A stretch of DNA of 64,000 nt from Beutenbergia cavernae DSM 12333 (GTDB lineage: Bacteria > Actinomycetota > Actinomycetes > Actinomycetales > Beutenbergiaceae): NCBI RefSeq assembly GCF_000023105.1, contig NC_012669.1, positions 3,349,025 to 3,413,024 of the forward strand, written 5' to 3'. A program made the position numbers and the translations under genes. Positions 37,515 through 48,244 of the stretch are shown here, piece by piece. The stretch's first letter is position 1, and each line of letters begins with the position of its first letter. Under the pieces are notes generated by a model. That model did no database searches and was not told the origin of the DNA. It saw nothing but the letters and a program-made list of their open reading frames with translations.

Positions 37515-38675
37515 TCAGTAGCGCACGAGGCGCCGCGCCCGCGCGTACTCCCGCTCCGCGGCGGCCAGCACGTCGAGCCAGTCCGCCTCGGGAGGCGTGG
37601 CCGCGTTGTGCGCGTGGATCGCGGCCCGGAGGTCGGGCTCGGTGGCGAGGCGCACGACGGCGTCGGCGAGCGCGTCGTCGTCGTCGGCCAGCAGCCCGTC
37701 GCGGCCGTCGGCGACGAACCCGCTGATCCCGGTGCCCGTCCGCGCGACCACGGCAAGTCCGGCGGCACGTGCCTCCAACGCCGCGATGCCGAAGGCCTCG
37801 AGCTGCGCGGGTGAGAGGAACGCGTCCTGCTCCCGGTAGAGCGCCGGCAGGTCGGCGCGCGGCACTCGGCCGAGCAGCTCGACGTCGTCGGCGACGCCCA
37901 GCCGGGCGGCCTCGGCCCGCACGGCGCCGGCGTCGGGGCCGTCGCCGGCCACGGTGAGCCGCACCCGGCCCGGGCCGATGCGTTCCGCCACGTCGGCGAC
38001 GACGCGCACGAGCACGCGTGCCCTCTTGCGCGGCGCGAGCCTCTGGGTCGCGACCACCCGGAGCGGCGCATCCGCCGCTCGGTCCGCCCGCGGGCCGGTC
38101 GGCGCCCACACCGCGACGTCGAGCCCGTTCGGCAGGACGCCGACGTCGGCCGGCTCGCCGTCGGGGAGCGGGAGCGCCCGCGCCACGCGCTCCGCCGCCA
38201 CCGCGCTGACCGCCGACAGGGCGGCGCTCTCACCGTCCCAGCCGATCAGGGACGCGCCTCGGCGCAGCACCCCCTCGACGCCGTCGAGCATGCAGTGCCA
38301 CGTGATCGCGAGCGGCAGGTCCAGGTCGCGCGCCGCCCGCGCGCCGTCGAACGCGAACGGGCTGAGCACGCCCGCGTGCACGTGGACGACGTCCGGGGCG
38401 AGCGCCGAGAGCGCCCGCGAGACGAGCGCGTGCCCCCGCGGGTGGATCGGCACGCCGAACGTGACGCGCGAGGCGACGCGATGCACGCGGACGCCGTCGG
38501 CGCTCGTCGCCGTCGACCGGTACCTGTTCCGCCCGCGGTGCGGCAGGGCCGCCGTCGCCGTCAGGACGTGGACGTCGTGACCGGCGCGGGCCTGGTGAGC
38601 GGCGAGGTCACCCACCTGCGTCTCGATGCCGCCGACCCGGGGCGCGAAGCAGTCGGAGACGTGGACGATGCGCAC
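37515..38675 (-). CDS. GT4-family glycosyltransferase
   Basis: 386 residues, GT-B fold. N-terminal MRIVHVSDCFAPRVGGIETQ (donor/acceptor Gly-rich loop), DVVHVHAGVLSPFA near 93, VLPNGLDVAVWAP near 195, RLAPRKRARVLVRVVAD near 222, and the C-terminal donor-binding ExFG-type motif SPAQLEAFGIAALEARAAG near 302-320. It probably transfers a sugar from a nucleotide donor to a lipid or surface glycan. One base after it (upstream) ends guaA, so they are co-transcribed although functionally unrelated. Confidence 0.9.
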   Translation of the reverse strand: MRIVHVSDCFAPRVGGIETQVGDLAAHQARAGHDVHVLTATAALPHRGRNRYRSTATSADGVRVHRVASRVTFGVPIHPRGHALVSRALSALAPDVVHVHAGVLSPFAFDGARAARDLDLPLAITWHCMLDGVEGVLRRGASLIGWDGESAALSAVSAVAAERVARALPLPDGEPADVGVLPNGLDVAVWAPTGPRADRAADAPLRVVATQRLAPRKRARVLVRVVADVAERIGPGRVRLTVAGDGPDAGAVRAEAARLGVADDVELLGRVPRADLPALYREQDAFLSPAQLEAFGIAALEARAAGLAVVARTGTGISGFVADGRDGLLADDDDALADAVVRLATEPDLRAAIHAHNAATPPEADWLDVLAAAEREYARARRLVRY

Positions 38676-38676
38676 G

Positions 38677-40314
<1,638 letters not shown>

Positions 40315-40336
40315 GCACCCAGGATAGGCGGCTGCT

Positions 40337-40780
40337 CTACCCCTCGGTCGCGGCTCCGGAGCGCTGCGCCAGCGTCTCGGCGACCCAGCCCTTCGCCCGG
40401 TGCTCGACGACGAACGACAGCACGGGGACGATGCCGCCGGCGATCATCACGGCGAGCCGCCCGAGGGTCCACCGCATCCGCGACCAGAGGTCGAACACCG
40501 TGACGGCGTAGATCACGTAGATCCAGCCGTGCACGATCGCGATCCAGTTCCCGATCACCGGCCGGGCCGCTCCGGTGGCCGGGTCGACGCCGCTCGCGTG
40601 GAACACGTACTTGAGCAGCATCTCCAGGCACAGCAGGAGCAGCATGCCGCCGGTGACGAACGCCATGATCCGGTACCGGCCGAACGCGCTCCGGACCTTC
40701 GTGGCGTCGTCGCGGACCTCCGCGCGCACCGCTGCGGCCTCGTCGCCCGTGAGCCGGTCCGGGTCGGACGGAGTGGACAT
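40337..40780 (-). CDS. DUF3817 membrane protein
   Basis: 147 residues, three to four hydrophobic segments after a charged N-terminus (about 38-60, 76-100, 105-125). DUF3817 motifs: [26 protein letters not shown] near 57, and [18 protein letters not shown] near 80-97. Members next to guaA are common in actinomycetes; the function is unknown. ATG start at 40780 with AGAGG upstream. Confidence 0.88.
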   Translation of the reverse strand: MSTPSDPDRLTGDEAAAVRAEVRDDATKVRSAFGRYRIMAFVTGGMLLLLCLEMLLKYVFHASGVDPATGAARPVIGNWIAIVHGWIYVIYAVTVFDLWSRMRWTLGRLAVMIAGGIVPVLSFVVEHRAKGWVAETLAQRSGAATEG

Positions 40781-40871
40781 GCGTACCTCTTTCGCCGGAG
40801 TCGTACCGCCATTCTCGCAGCCCGCGATGGCAGGCTGGTCGTCGATCCCGGCCCCCAGGAGAGGACGTCCC

Positions 40872-41852
40872 ATGCCCGAGCCGACCAGGCGACGGCGCCT
40901 GCTGGCCGCGGGCGCGGTGCTCGGTGTCCTCGCGCTCGTGGCGGCTGGCGTGTGGTGGAACGCGCACCAGCGCGAGGTGCAGCGCCAGGCGGAGCTCCTC
41001 GCGACGTGGCAGGGCGAGCTCGACGCCTGGGAGGACGGCACGATCGCCCTCCTGCCCGACCCGCCGCTGCGGCTGTCCGCCCAGGTCGACGGCTTCGCCA
41101 CGGAGCCCGTCGAGCAGCTGGACGAGATCAACGCCACGTGCGCGCGGGCGAACCAGCACGCCGAGGCGGTGGCGTCGGCTCCGCCGCCTCCGGGACCACC
41201 GGCGGAGCTGAGCGAGACAGCCGCGAACAGGGACGACGTCGAGGCCCGGGCTGCCGCCGACGACGACGCAGTGGCCGCCTACCAGTCGGCCGTCGCCGAG
41301 CCGAGCTCCGTGCTGGCCCGGTTCTGCGGCGTGTACCCGGCGATCGCCCAGGTGCATGCCGACCAGCGCGCCGCCCTGGACTCGTTCGGTGCCCTGCTCA
41401 GCGCGTGCGACGTGGCGACCACGGGCTGCCTGCCGGACGATCCCTCGTCCTGGCCGGAGGTGGCGGACGCCGTCGAGGCGGCCTACCTGGAACCGACCCG
41501 TCGGCTCGCTGAGATCTACGCCGGCGGGTGCCCGGTCGCAGAGCTCGAGCCGGCCTGCGCCGCACGGGCCGACGACGCGGACGCGAGCGTGCCGCTGTAC
41601 GAGGAGTACGTCGCGGCGCTCCGGGACGGCGACCCGGCCGCTGCGGGCGCGGCACGCGACGCGATCGCGCAGCAGCGCGAAGCAGGGGCGACGGCGATCG
41701 CGGCGGCGGTGTCGGAAGCCGTCAGCGCCGCCGGGGGTGAGCCGAGCGACGACGCCGCGGCGGACGCGGCCGCCCTGGTGCGCTCGGTGCTCACGTCCGC
41801 GGAGAACGCGCTGCTCGACGCGGACGACGCCCTGGTCGCCACGCTCGCGTGA
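40872..41852 (+). CDS. membrane-anchored extracytoplasmic protein, unknown function
   Basis: 326 residues. N-terminal RRRR then one hydrophobic helix (about 8-28) with no lipobox Cys, so an uncleaved anchor or signal sequence. The rest is soluble, Ala/Asp/Glu-rich and largely helical. Six Cys (in NATCARAN, ARFCGVY, LSACDVATTGC, GGCPVAELEPAC) suggest disulfides outside the cell. No family recognised. AGGAG upstream of ATG 40872. Divergent from DUF3817. Confidence 0.75.
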   Translation: MPEPTRRRRLLAAGAVLGVLALVAAGVWWNAHQREVQRQAELLATWQGELDAWEDGTIALLPDPPLRLSAQVDGFATEPVEQLDEINATCARANQHAEAVASAPPPPGPPAELSETAANRDDVEARAAADDDAVAAYQSAVAEPSSVLARFCGVYPAIAQVHADQRAALDSFGALLSACDVATTGCLPDDPSSWPEVADAVEAAYLEPTRRLAEIYAGGCPVAELEPACAARADDADASVPLYEEYVAALRDGDPAAAGAARDAIAQQREAGATAIAAAVSEAVSAAGGEPSDDAAADAAALVRSVLTSAENALLDADDALVATLA

Positions 41853-42190
41853 CGCGGCGCCCGCTGGCCCCGACCCTGCGCCCGGACCGTCGGAGACCCC
41901 ACAGCGGGCGGTGGAACGGGGGACGGAACCGACCTCGGCCGTCGGGGACATGGATCACGCACGCGCCCCAAGGTCGTCGCCGGTCGACCGGGCGTGACAC
42001 CTCTTGACCTCAACCATGCTCGAGGTTGCACGCTGGGGCCTCGAGGACGTGCGGCTCGGGGGTCGCGGCGGTTCCCGGAACGCCATATGCTCTTCGGTGG
42101 CCCGCATCCGGTAGCCGGCCGATCCCCCCTTCGTGGCGACGCCGCATATTCCCTCGCCCTGCCCTGATCCCCTCCGTACGGTGGTCTCTC
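41853..42190. other. 338-bp intergenic region before the ABC exporter
   Basis: No credible gene. It contains a MerR-type promoter/operator (42004-42035) in the middle and, at the right end, TACGGT eight bases before the GTG at 42191, a plausible -10 for leaderless transcription. The open frame that extends the exporter upstream to 42026 has no conserved sequence. Confidence 0.6.
42004..42035 (+). promoter_or_regulatory. MerR/SoxR-type promoter upstream of ABC exporter
   Basis: -35 TTGACC (42004-42009) leads into the dyad ACCTCAACCATGCTCGAGGT, followed at 19-20 bp from the -35 by CACGCT or ACGCTG as a weak -10. An inverted repeat inside an over-long 19-20-bp spacer is the MerR family layout, and CCTCAA...GAGGTT resembles SoxR-type boxes of actinomycetes. 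No MerR gene is adjacent, so a distant activator would be needed. Confidence 0.5.
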
Positions 42191-44038
42191 GTGCTCGACT
42201 TCGCCCGTCCCTACTCCGACCCCCCTCCGCTGACGGGGCCGGGGGCGTTCATCCGCTGGCAGGCACGCCACCAGTGGGGCCTCGTGCTCGGCGGCGCGCT
42301 GTGCGGCGTCGTCGGCGCCGTGGCTCAGGCGGCTGGCCCGTTCGTGCTCGGCAACACGATCGACGACGGGCTCACGCACGGCCTGTCGGAGCCCCTGTTC
42401 CGCTGGTGCCTCATCCTGCTCGCCGTCGGCATCGTCCAGGTCGGGGCGAACGTCATCGGTCACCGGATCGACGTCGTCAACTGGCTCCGTGCGTCTCTCG
42501 GCGCCTCGCGCCTCATCGGCCACCACGTCACCCGGACCGGTGAGTCGATCCGCCGCGAGCTGCCCACCGGCGAGGTCGTCGCGACCGTCGCGTCCGACGC
42601 ACTGCGGCTCGGTGAGGTCTTCGCGTTCGCCGGGCGCGCGATCGGCGGCGGCGTGGCGTACATCGTCGTGGCGTTCGTGCTGCTGGACAGCTCGACGACG
42701 CTCGGGCTGTCGGTGCTCATCGGCCTCCCGGTCGTGGCCGGCCTGCTCGCGCTTCTCGTGCGCCCGCTGCAGCGGCGTCAGGCCGCCCAGCGTGAAGCGA
42801 ACGGGCGGCTCACGACCCTCGGTTCCGACACCGTCTCCGGTCTGCGCATCCTGCGCGGCATCGGCGGCGAGGACGTGTTCACGGGCCGATACCGCGTGCA
42901 GTCGCAGAAGGTGCGGCACGCCGGCGTCGCCGTCGCGCAGACGCAATCGATCCTCGACGGGCTCCAGGCACTCCTGCCTGGCCTCTTCCTGGCGGGCGTC
43001 GTCTGGTACGGCGCGCGTCTCGCGATCGCCGGCGAGATCACGCCCGGTCAGCTCGTGACGTTCTACGGGTACGCGGCGTTCCTCACCGAGCCGCTGCGCT
43101 CCGCGACGCAGGCCGTGCAGATCCTCACCCGCGCGCGCATCGCGGCGGGGAAGATCGTCAAGGTCCTGGCCGTCACGTCGGCCGTGTCCGACCGCGCGAA
43201 GCCCGAGGCCATGCCGGAACCCGGCTCGGTGCTCGTGGACGAGGCGAGCGGGCTCGTCGTCCGGCGCGGCGAGCTGGTCGCGCTCGTCGACGTCGACCCG
43301 GACTCGAGCGCCGCGATCGCCACCCGCCTGGGCCGGTTCGACGACGACGCCGAGCGCGCCACCCCGGTGCGCCTGGGCGGCACGCTGCTCGCCGACCTGC
43401 GGGTGGAGGACATCCGGAACCGGATCGTCGTCGCGGAGGCCACGCCCACGCTGTTCACCGGCACGCTCGCCGACGAGATCGACGCCCGGAGCCACGCGTC
43501 CCGCGAGGAGATGCTCGAGGCGATGCGGATCGCTGACGCCGCCGACGTCCTCGACTCCGTGCCGGACGGCCTCGACGGCGAGATCGCCGAGAAGGGGCGG
43601 TCGCTCTCGGGCGGGCAGCGGCAGCGCGTCGCGCTCGCGCGGGCTCTGCTCACGGAGGCCGAGGTGCTCGTGCTGATCGAGCCGACGTCTGCCGTCGACG
43701 CCCACACGGAGGCGCGCATCGCGACCCGGCTCGCCGAGGCGCGGCGCGGCCGCACGACGGTCGTCGTCACCGCCAGCCCGCTCGTGCTCGACCAGTGCGA
43801 CGACGTCGCGTTCGTCGAGGACGGGCGCGTCCGGACCCGCGGGACCCACCGCGAGCTCATCAGCGCCGGCGAGAGCGCGGCCCGCGGCGAACCCACGGAG
43901 CTCGGCATCGACCCCGACGCGGCGATCGCCTACCGGCGCGTGGTGAGCCGCGCCGTCGCCGACTCGCCCGCCGAGACACCCGGCACGCTCACCGAGGACA
44001 CCCACGACGCCACCGAACCGGAAGGAGCCACGCGATGA
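42191..44038 (+). CDS. ABC exporter half-transporter with degenerate nucleotide site
   Basis: 615 residues: type IV (ABCB-like) membrane domain with about six helices (to ~residue 340) and an NBD. The NBD has an intact signature LSGGQRQRVALARALL near 471, but the Walker A loop is lost (ELVALVDVDPDSSAAIATRL near 366 in place of GxxGxGKS/T) and Walker B reads VLVLIEPTSAVD, with Ile for the Asp. It therefore cannot hydrolyse ATP alone and must pair with the next gene, whose Walker A is intact. GTG 42191 start; ATGA overlap with the partner at the 3' end. Probably a drug or metabolite exporter. Confidence 0.92.
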   Translation: MLDFARPYSDPPPLTGPGAFIRWQARHQWGLVLGGALCGVVGAVAQAAGPFVLGNTIDDGLTHGLSEPLFRWCLILLAVGIVQVGANVIGHRIDVVNWLRASLGASRLIGHHVTRTGESIRRELPTGEVVATVASDALRLGEVFAFAGRAIGGGVAYIVVAFVLLDSSTTLGLSVLIGLPVVAGLLALLVRPLQRRQAAQREANGRLTTLGSDTVSGLRILRGIGGEDVFTGRYRVQSQKVRHAGVAVAQTQSILDGLQALLPGLFLAGVVWYGARLAIAGEITPGQLVTFYGYAAFLTEPLRSATQAVQILTRARIAAGKIVKVLAVTSAVSDRAKPEAMPEPGSVLVDEASGLVVRRGELVALVDVDPDSSAAIATRLGRFDDDAERATPVRLGGTLLADLRVEDIRNRIVVAEATPTLFTGTLADEIDARSHASREEMLEAMRIADAADVLDSVPDGLDGEIAEKGRSLSGGQRQRVALARALLTEAEVLVLIEPTSAVDAHTEARIATRLAEARRGRTTVVVTASPLVLDQCDDVAFVEDGRVRTRGTHRELISAGESAARGEPTELGIDPDAAIAYRRVVSRAVADSPAETPGTLTEDTHDATEPEGATR

Positions 44039-45768
44039 ACCTCCCCGTCGCCGACGGCGCCGCGCTGCGCGCGCGGACCGCCGAGATGCTCCGCGAGCAC
44101 CGGGGCGGCCTGACCCGCGTCGTGCTGCTGCACATCGTCGCCGCCACGGCCGGCCTCGCCGGACCGTGGCTGCTCGGCCGGATCGTCGACGACGTCGCGG
44201 GCGGCACGAACGTCGCGGCGATCGACCAGGCCGTGCTCATCCTCGTGGTCGCCGTCATCGCGCAGACCATCTTCGTGCGGTACGCGCAGCGGGCGTCGAT
44301 GATCCTCGGCGAGAGCGTGTTCGCGGACCTGCGCGAGTCGTTCATCCAGACCGTGACGTCGCTGCCGCTCTCGACGGTCGAGCGGGCCGGGACGGGCGAC
44401 CTGGTCGCGCGCACCACGAACGACATCGACCGCGTGCAGTACACGGTGCGGTTCGGCGTCCCGCGGGTCCTCGTGGCCGTGTCGACGATCCTCCTCACGG
44501 TCACGGCCGGTGTGCTGACGAACTGGACGGTCGCCCTCGCGATGTTCCTCGGCGTCCCGCTGCTCGTCGCCGGGTCGCGGTGGTACCTCAAGCGCGCCAC
44601 GCCGGCGTACCTGCGGGAGTCGGCGGCCTACGCGACGATCAACGGCACCATCACGGAGTCGGTCGAGGGCTCGCGGACCACCGACGCGCTCAGCCTCGGC
44701 GCCCGGCGGCGCGCGCGGATGGACGCCGACATCGACGAGACCCTCGACGCCGAGCGCAAGACGCTGTACCTGCGGACCTGGCTGTTCCCCGCCATCGACT
44801 CCGCCTTCGTGCTGCCGATGATCGGCGTGCTGGTCTGGGGTGCGTACCTGGTGTCGACCGGGCACGCGACGCTCGGTGCCGTCACGACGATCGCGCTGTA
44901 CTCGATGCAGGTCATCGGCCCGATCGGCGAGCTGATCTTCTGGCTGGACGAGATCCAGGTCGGGACCGTCTCGCTCGCGCGGATCTTCGGCGTGTCCGAC
45001 GTCCCGGCGGACCGGACCGCCACGGACGAGCAGCCGGAGGACGAGCACCTGGTCGCGCAGGACGTGCGGTACGCGTACCGCGAGGGCGTGAACGTGCTGC
45101 ACGGCATCGACCTCGACCTGGGCGTCGGTGAGCGGCTCGCGATCGTCGGTCCGTCCGGCGCGGGCAAGTCGACGTTCGGCCGGATGCTCGCCGGGATCCA
45201 CCCGCCCACCGGCGGCACGGTGAAGGTCGGCGGCGTCGACCTCGTGGACCTGCCGCTGGAGGACCTGCGCTCGCACGTCGCGCTGGTCACGCAGGAGCAC
45301 CACGTGTTCGTGGGCACGCTCGCGGAGAACCTGCGCCTCGCGAAGGTCGGCGCCGACGACGCCGAGCTCGAGCGGGCGCTGGACGCCGTCGACGCGCTCG
45401 GCTGGGCGCGGGCTCTGCCCGACGGCCTCGAGACCGAGGTCGGATCGGGGGGCGCAGCACTCACGCCGGCGCAGGCACAGCAGATCGCGCTCGCCCGCCT
45501 CGTGCTGCTCGACCCGCACACCCTGGTGCTCGACGAGGCGACGTCGCTGCTGGATCCCCGCGCCGCGCGTCACCTGGAGTCGTCGCTGGCGGCCGTGCTC
45601 GAGGGCCGGACCGTCGTCGCGATCGCCCACCGGCTCTACACGGCGCACGACGCCGACCGGGTGGCGGTCATCGAGGAGGGCCGGATCGCCGAGATCGGCT
45701 CACATGACGAACTCGTCGTCGCCGGTCGCGAGTATGCGGCACTGTGGCACTCGTGGCAGCAGGACTGA
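44035..45768 (+). CDS. ABC exporter half-transporter, catalytic partner
   Basis: 577 residues: six-helix membrane domain (about 25-300) and an NBD with intact Walker A GPSGAGKSTFGRML near 372, Q-loop (VTQEHHVF), Walker B TLVLDEATSLLD near 496 and H-loop AIAHRL. Its signature is degenerate: AALTPAQAQQIALARL instead of LSGGQ. Together with the upstream half this gives one complete ATP site (its Walker A/B with the other's LSGGQ) and one dead site. Preceded by GAAGGAG. The 3' end overlaps the GH20 gene by 25 bp. Confidence 0.94.
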   Translation: MNLPVADGAALRARTAEMLREHRGGLTRVVLLHIVAATAGLAGPWLLGRIVDDVAGGTNVAAIDQAVLILVVAVIAQTIFVRYAQRASMILGESVFADLRESFIQTVTSLPLSTVERAGTGDLVARTTNDIDRVQYTVRFGVPRVLVAVSTILLTVTAGVLTNWTVALAMFLGVPLLVAGSRWYLKRATPAYLRESAAYATINGTITESVEGSRTTDALSLGARRRARMDADIDETLDAERKTLYLRTWLFPAIDSAFVLPMIGVLVWGAYLVSTGHATLGAVTTIALYSMQVIGPIGELIFWLDEIQVGTVSLARIFGVSDVPADRTATDEQPEDEHLVAQDVRYAYREGVNVLHGIDLDLGVGERLAIVGPSGAGKSTFGRMLAGIHPPTGGTVKVGGVDLVDLPLEDLRSHVALVTQEHHVFVGTLAENLRLAKVGADDAELERALDAVDALGWARALPDGLETEVGSGGAALTPAQAQQIALARLVLLDPHTLVLDEATSLLDPRAARHLESSLAAVLEGRTVVAIAHRLYTAHDADRVAVIEEGRIAEIGSHDELVVAGREYAALWHSWQQD

Positions 45769-47522
45769 ACTCCCTCTTCCCCCGTCCGCGCAGCATCACG
45801 TCGCTCGACGGCGACGACGTCCCCGCCGGCGTCGTCGCCGTCGAGACGCCCGACGCGTCGCTGCCCCCGCAGGGCTACGTCCTGCGCGTGGCCGACGGCG
45901 AGGTGCGGCTCGCGTACGCCGACGACGCCGGACGGCGGTACGGCCGGGCGACGCTCGCCCAGCTCGCCGCGGGCGGCGAAGCCCTTCCCGCCGTCGAGAT
46001 CACCGACTGGCCGGACCTCCCGGACCGCGGGTTCATGCTCGACGTCAGCCGCGACCGCGTCCCCACCCGGGAGACGCTGACCCGGATCCTGGACCTGCTC
46101 GAGGCGGCGCGGTACACGCAGCTCCAGCTGTACACGGAGCACACGTTCGCGTACGCGGGGCACGAGGAGGTGTGGGCCGACGCGTCGCCTCTGACGCCCG
46201 ACGACGTCCGGTGGCTCGACGCCTCCTGCGCCGCGCGCGGGATCGAGCTCGTGCCGAACCAGAACGTGTTCGGGCACATGGAGCGGTGGCTCGCCCACGA
46301 CACCTACGCCGACCGCGCCGAGTCCCCGGGCGGGTACACGCTCGCGGGGTCGGTCCGGAAGCCGGCGGTGCTGGAGCCGACGGCGGACAACGCGGCGTTC
46401 GCGCTCGGCCTGCTGGAGGAGCTGCTGCCGAACTTCTCCTCCCGGCGCGTCAACATCGGCGCCGACGAGACGTTCGAGCTCGGCCTCGGGCGTTCGCGGG
46501 ACCGCGTGGCCGCCGAGGGGCGCGGTGCGGTGTACGTGGAGTACGTGCAGCGCATCCTGGGCCCGCTCGTCGAGCGCGGGTACGAGGTGCAGTACTGGGC
46601 CGATGTGCTCGCCCACCACCCGGAGTACGCGGCCGCCCTGGGCGGCGTGCCGATCGTGTGGCTGTACGACTCGCCGTCCGCGATCGAGCGGGCGCTCGAC
46701 CTGCCCGCCGCGACCAAGGAGCGGATGGCCGCGTTCGACGCCTCCCCCGAGCAACAGCTCGGAGGGTTCGCGACTCGCGGCGCCGCCGTCATCGCGGCCG
46801 GCATCCCGTTCTGGGTGGCGCCCGGCACGGGCACCTGGCAGTCCATCGTGGGACGGCTGGACAACGCGCGCGAGAACATCCTCGACGCCGCGACCACGGC
46901 GCTCGCGCACGGCGGCACGGGCTTCCTGCTCACCCAGTGGGGCGACCACGGGATGGTCGAGCCGCCGCCGGTCGCGTTCGCACCGCTGCTGTACGGGGGC
47001 GCCGTCGCGTGGTGCTCCGCGGCGAACGCCGACCTCGACCTGGCGACGACGACGGCGGAGCTCGCCTTCGGCGACGCGACGCACCGCACGGGCGACGCGC
47101 TCGTCCGGCTCGGGACGCTCGGCACCGACCTGGGGATGCCGGCGCTCAACGCGACGCTGCTGTTCGCGTCGCTGTTCCCGGGTCGCTCCGGGATGGTGAC
47201 GACCGACGGGTTGACGGCCGACGCCGTCGAGCGCGTGCTCGGCACGATCGACGCGCAGCTCGCGAGCCTCGACCTCGCGACGCCGCAGGGCCCCGACGCC
47301 GACCTGGTGCTCGCGGAGCTCCAGCACGCCGCGCGGCTCGCCCGGTTCGGGGCGCGGGTGCTGCTCGCGGACGTCGGTGGCGGTGCGCTGCCGTCGGTGG
47401 CGGAGCTCGACGACCTGCTCGTGACCCAGCGGGAGCTGTGGCTGGCGCGCTCGCGGCCCGGTGGGCTCTCCGACTCCCTCGCGAAGTTCGGGCCGCTGCG
47501 GGAGAAGCTCGCCGCCGGCTGA
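45744..47522 (+). CDS. GH20 family beta-N-acetylhexosaminidase
   Basis: 592 residues, no signal peptide, so probably intracellular. N-terminal GH20b-like domain, then a TIM barrel: DRGFMLDVSRDRVPTRETL near 93, YTEHTFAYAGHEEVW near 130, and the catalytic Asp-Glu pair in NIGADETFELG (about 238-248). It likely trims terminal GlcNAc/GalNAc from imported oligosaccharides. The proposed GTG 45744 lies within the end of the ABC gene (25-bp overlap); GTG 45753 is an alternative. A 30-bp tandem array starts at its stop codon. Confidence 0.88.
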   Translation: MALVAAGLNSLFPRPRSITSLDGDDVPAGVVAVETPDASLPPQGYVLRVADGEVRLAYADDAGRRYGRATLAQLAAGGEALPAVEITDWPDLPDRGFMLDVSRDRVPTRETLTRILDLLEAARYTQLQLYTEHTFAYAGHEEVWADASPLTPDDVRWLDASCAARGIELVPNQNVFGHMERWLAHDTYADRAESPGGYTLAGSVRKPAVLEPTADNAAFALGLLEELLPNFSSRRVNIGADETFELGLGRSRDRVAAEGRGAVYVEYVQRILGPLVERGYEVQYWADVLAHHPEYAAALGGVPIVWLYDSPSAIERALDLPAATKERMAAFDASPEQQLGGFATRGAAVIAAGIPFWVAPGTGTWQSIVGRLDNARENILDAATTALAHGGTGFLLTQWGDHGMVEPPPVAFAPLLYGGAVAWCSAANADLDLATTTAELAFGDATHRTGDALVRLGTLGTDLGMPALNATLLFASLFPGRSGMVTTDGLTADAVERVLGTIDAQLASLDLATPQGPDADLVLAELQHAARLARFGARVLLADVGGGALPSVAELDDLLVTQRELWLARSRPGGLSDSLAKFGPLREKLAAG

Positions 47523-47669
47523 CCCGACCGTGCGGTTCGTCCCCTGAACCGGCCCGACCGTGTGGTTGGTCCCCTGAACCGACCCGACCGTGTGGTTAGT
47601 CCCCTGAACCGGCTCGACCGTGTGGTTGGTCCCCCGAACCGACCCGCTCGGGGGATCAACCACACGGTG
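47520..47669. repeat. 4 x 30-bp tandem array plus inverted copy after GH20 gene
   Basis: Four head-to-tail 30-bp units (47521-47640) starting at the GH20 stop codon, unit core CGACCGTGTGGTTGGTCCCC then TGAACC, differing at only a few positions. They are followed by an inverted partial copy GGGGGATCAACCACACGGT (47651-47668) that can pair with the last unit. There are no spacers, so it is not a CRISPR. Probable terminator/attenuator or repeat expansion. Confidence 0.9.
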
Positions 47670-47694
47670 GACGTTGTGCCCGCAGCCCGCCCAA

Positions 47695-47735
47695 CTAGCC
47701 AAACTCGGCTAGTAGCTCTAGCCTAGTTTGGCTAG
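47695..47735 (+). promoter_or_regulatory. 41-bp palindromic operator before VOC-padR
   Basis: Outer arms CTAGCCAAACT (47695-47705) and AGTTTGGCTAG (47725-47735) and inner arms GGCTAG and CTAGCC share the same centre at 47715; 17 of 20 pairs match. TAGTTT at 47724-47729 is a candidate -10. PadR family proteins bind such long dyads at their own promoters, and a padR gene is second in this operon. Confidence 0.72.
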
Positions 47736-47772
47736 CCGCGCCGCGCGGCGCCCACCCAGAAGGAGCGCACCC

Positions 47773-48150
47773 ATGTCCGTGACCCCGTACCTCATGGTCC
47801 CGAAGGCCACCGAGCTCATCGCGTTCGTCGAGAACGTCTTCGACGCGGAGATCCTCGCCCGCGTCCCGCTCGACTCCGACCCGGAGCGCGTCACCCACGG
47901 CGAGGCTCGCCTCGGCGACGGGAGCCTGTTCTTCGCCGACGGCGGCGCGGACGGCAGTCAGTGCCAGGAGCTCCCCGTCGAACCCGCGCACCTCCAGCTC
48001 TGGGTCACGGTGCCGGACCCGACCGCGACGCTCGAGCGCGCCACGGCGGCCGGCGGCCAGGTGGTCGTCCCGGTGTCGGAGGACATGGGCGGCATGGGCG
48101 GCTTCATCGCGTTCGGTGCGCTGTGGTGGGTCAGCACGACGACGCCGTGA
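47773..48150 (+). CDS. VOC-family (glyoxalase/PhnB-like) protein
   Basis: 125 residues, one vicinal-oxygen-chelate module pair: MSVTPYLMVPKATELIAFVE, VTHGEARLGDGSLFFADGG and HLQLWVTVPDPTATLERATA. The PhnB-like subfamily includes resistance and detoxification proteins, often metal-dependent; the GEARLGD and QLWVTV segments place potential ligands but function is not assignable. AAGGAG 9 nt before ATG. Co-transcribed with padR. Confidence 0.85.
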   Translation: MSVTPYLMVPKATELIAFVENVFDAEILARVPLDSDPERVTHGEARLGDGSLFFADGGADGSQCQELPVEPAHLQLWVTVPDPTATLERATAAGGQVVVPVSEDMGGMGGFIAFGALWWVSTTTP

Positions 48151-48179
48151 GCCGCGCCGGCAGACTCCCGCACCCGTCG

Positions 48180-48215
48180 CGCGGTTGGCCGACCCCGCTC
48201 GGCCGGCCAACCGCG
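48180..48215. repeat. hairpin between VOC and padR genes
   Basis: CGCGGTTGGCC (48180-48190) pairs perfectly with GGCCAACCGCG (48205-48215) around a 14-nt loop. The GGTTGG..GACCCCGCTCGG sequence resembles the unit of the 47520-47669 array, so it may belong to the same repeat family. It could attenuate padR expression. Confidence 0.65.
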
Positions 48216-48244
48216 TGCGCGCCGCCGTCGGGCAGGATGATCCC

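Noticed and set aside
42026-42190. N-terminal extension of the ABC exporter to a TTG at 42026
   Set aside because: The extra 55 residues are Pro/Arg/Ser-rich without helices, and the GTG at 42191 follows a plausible -10.
47520-47669. CRISPR array
   Set aside because: The 30-bp repeats are contiguous with no spacers and there are no cas genes.
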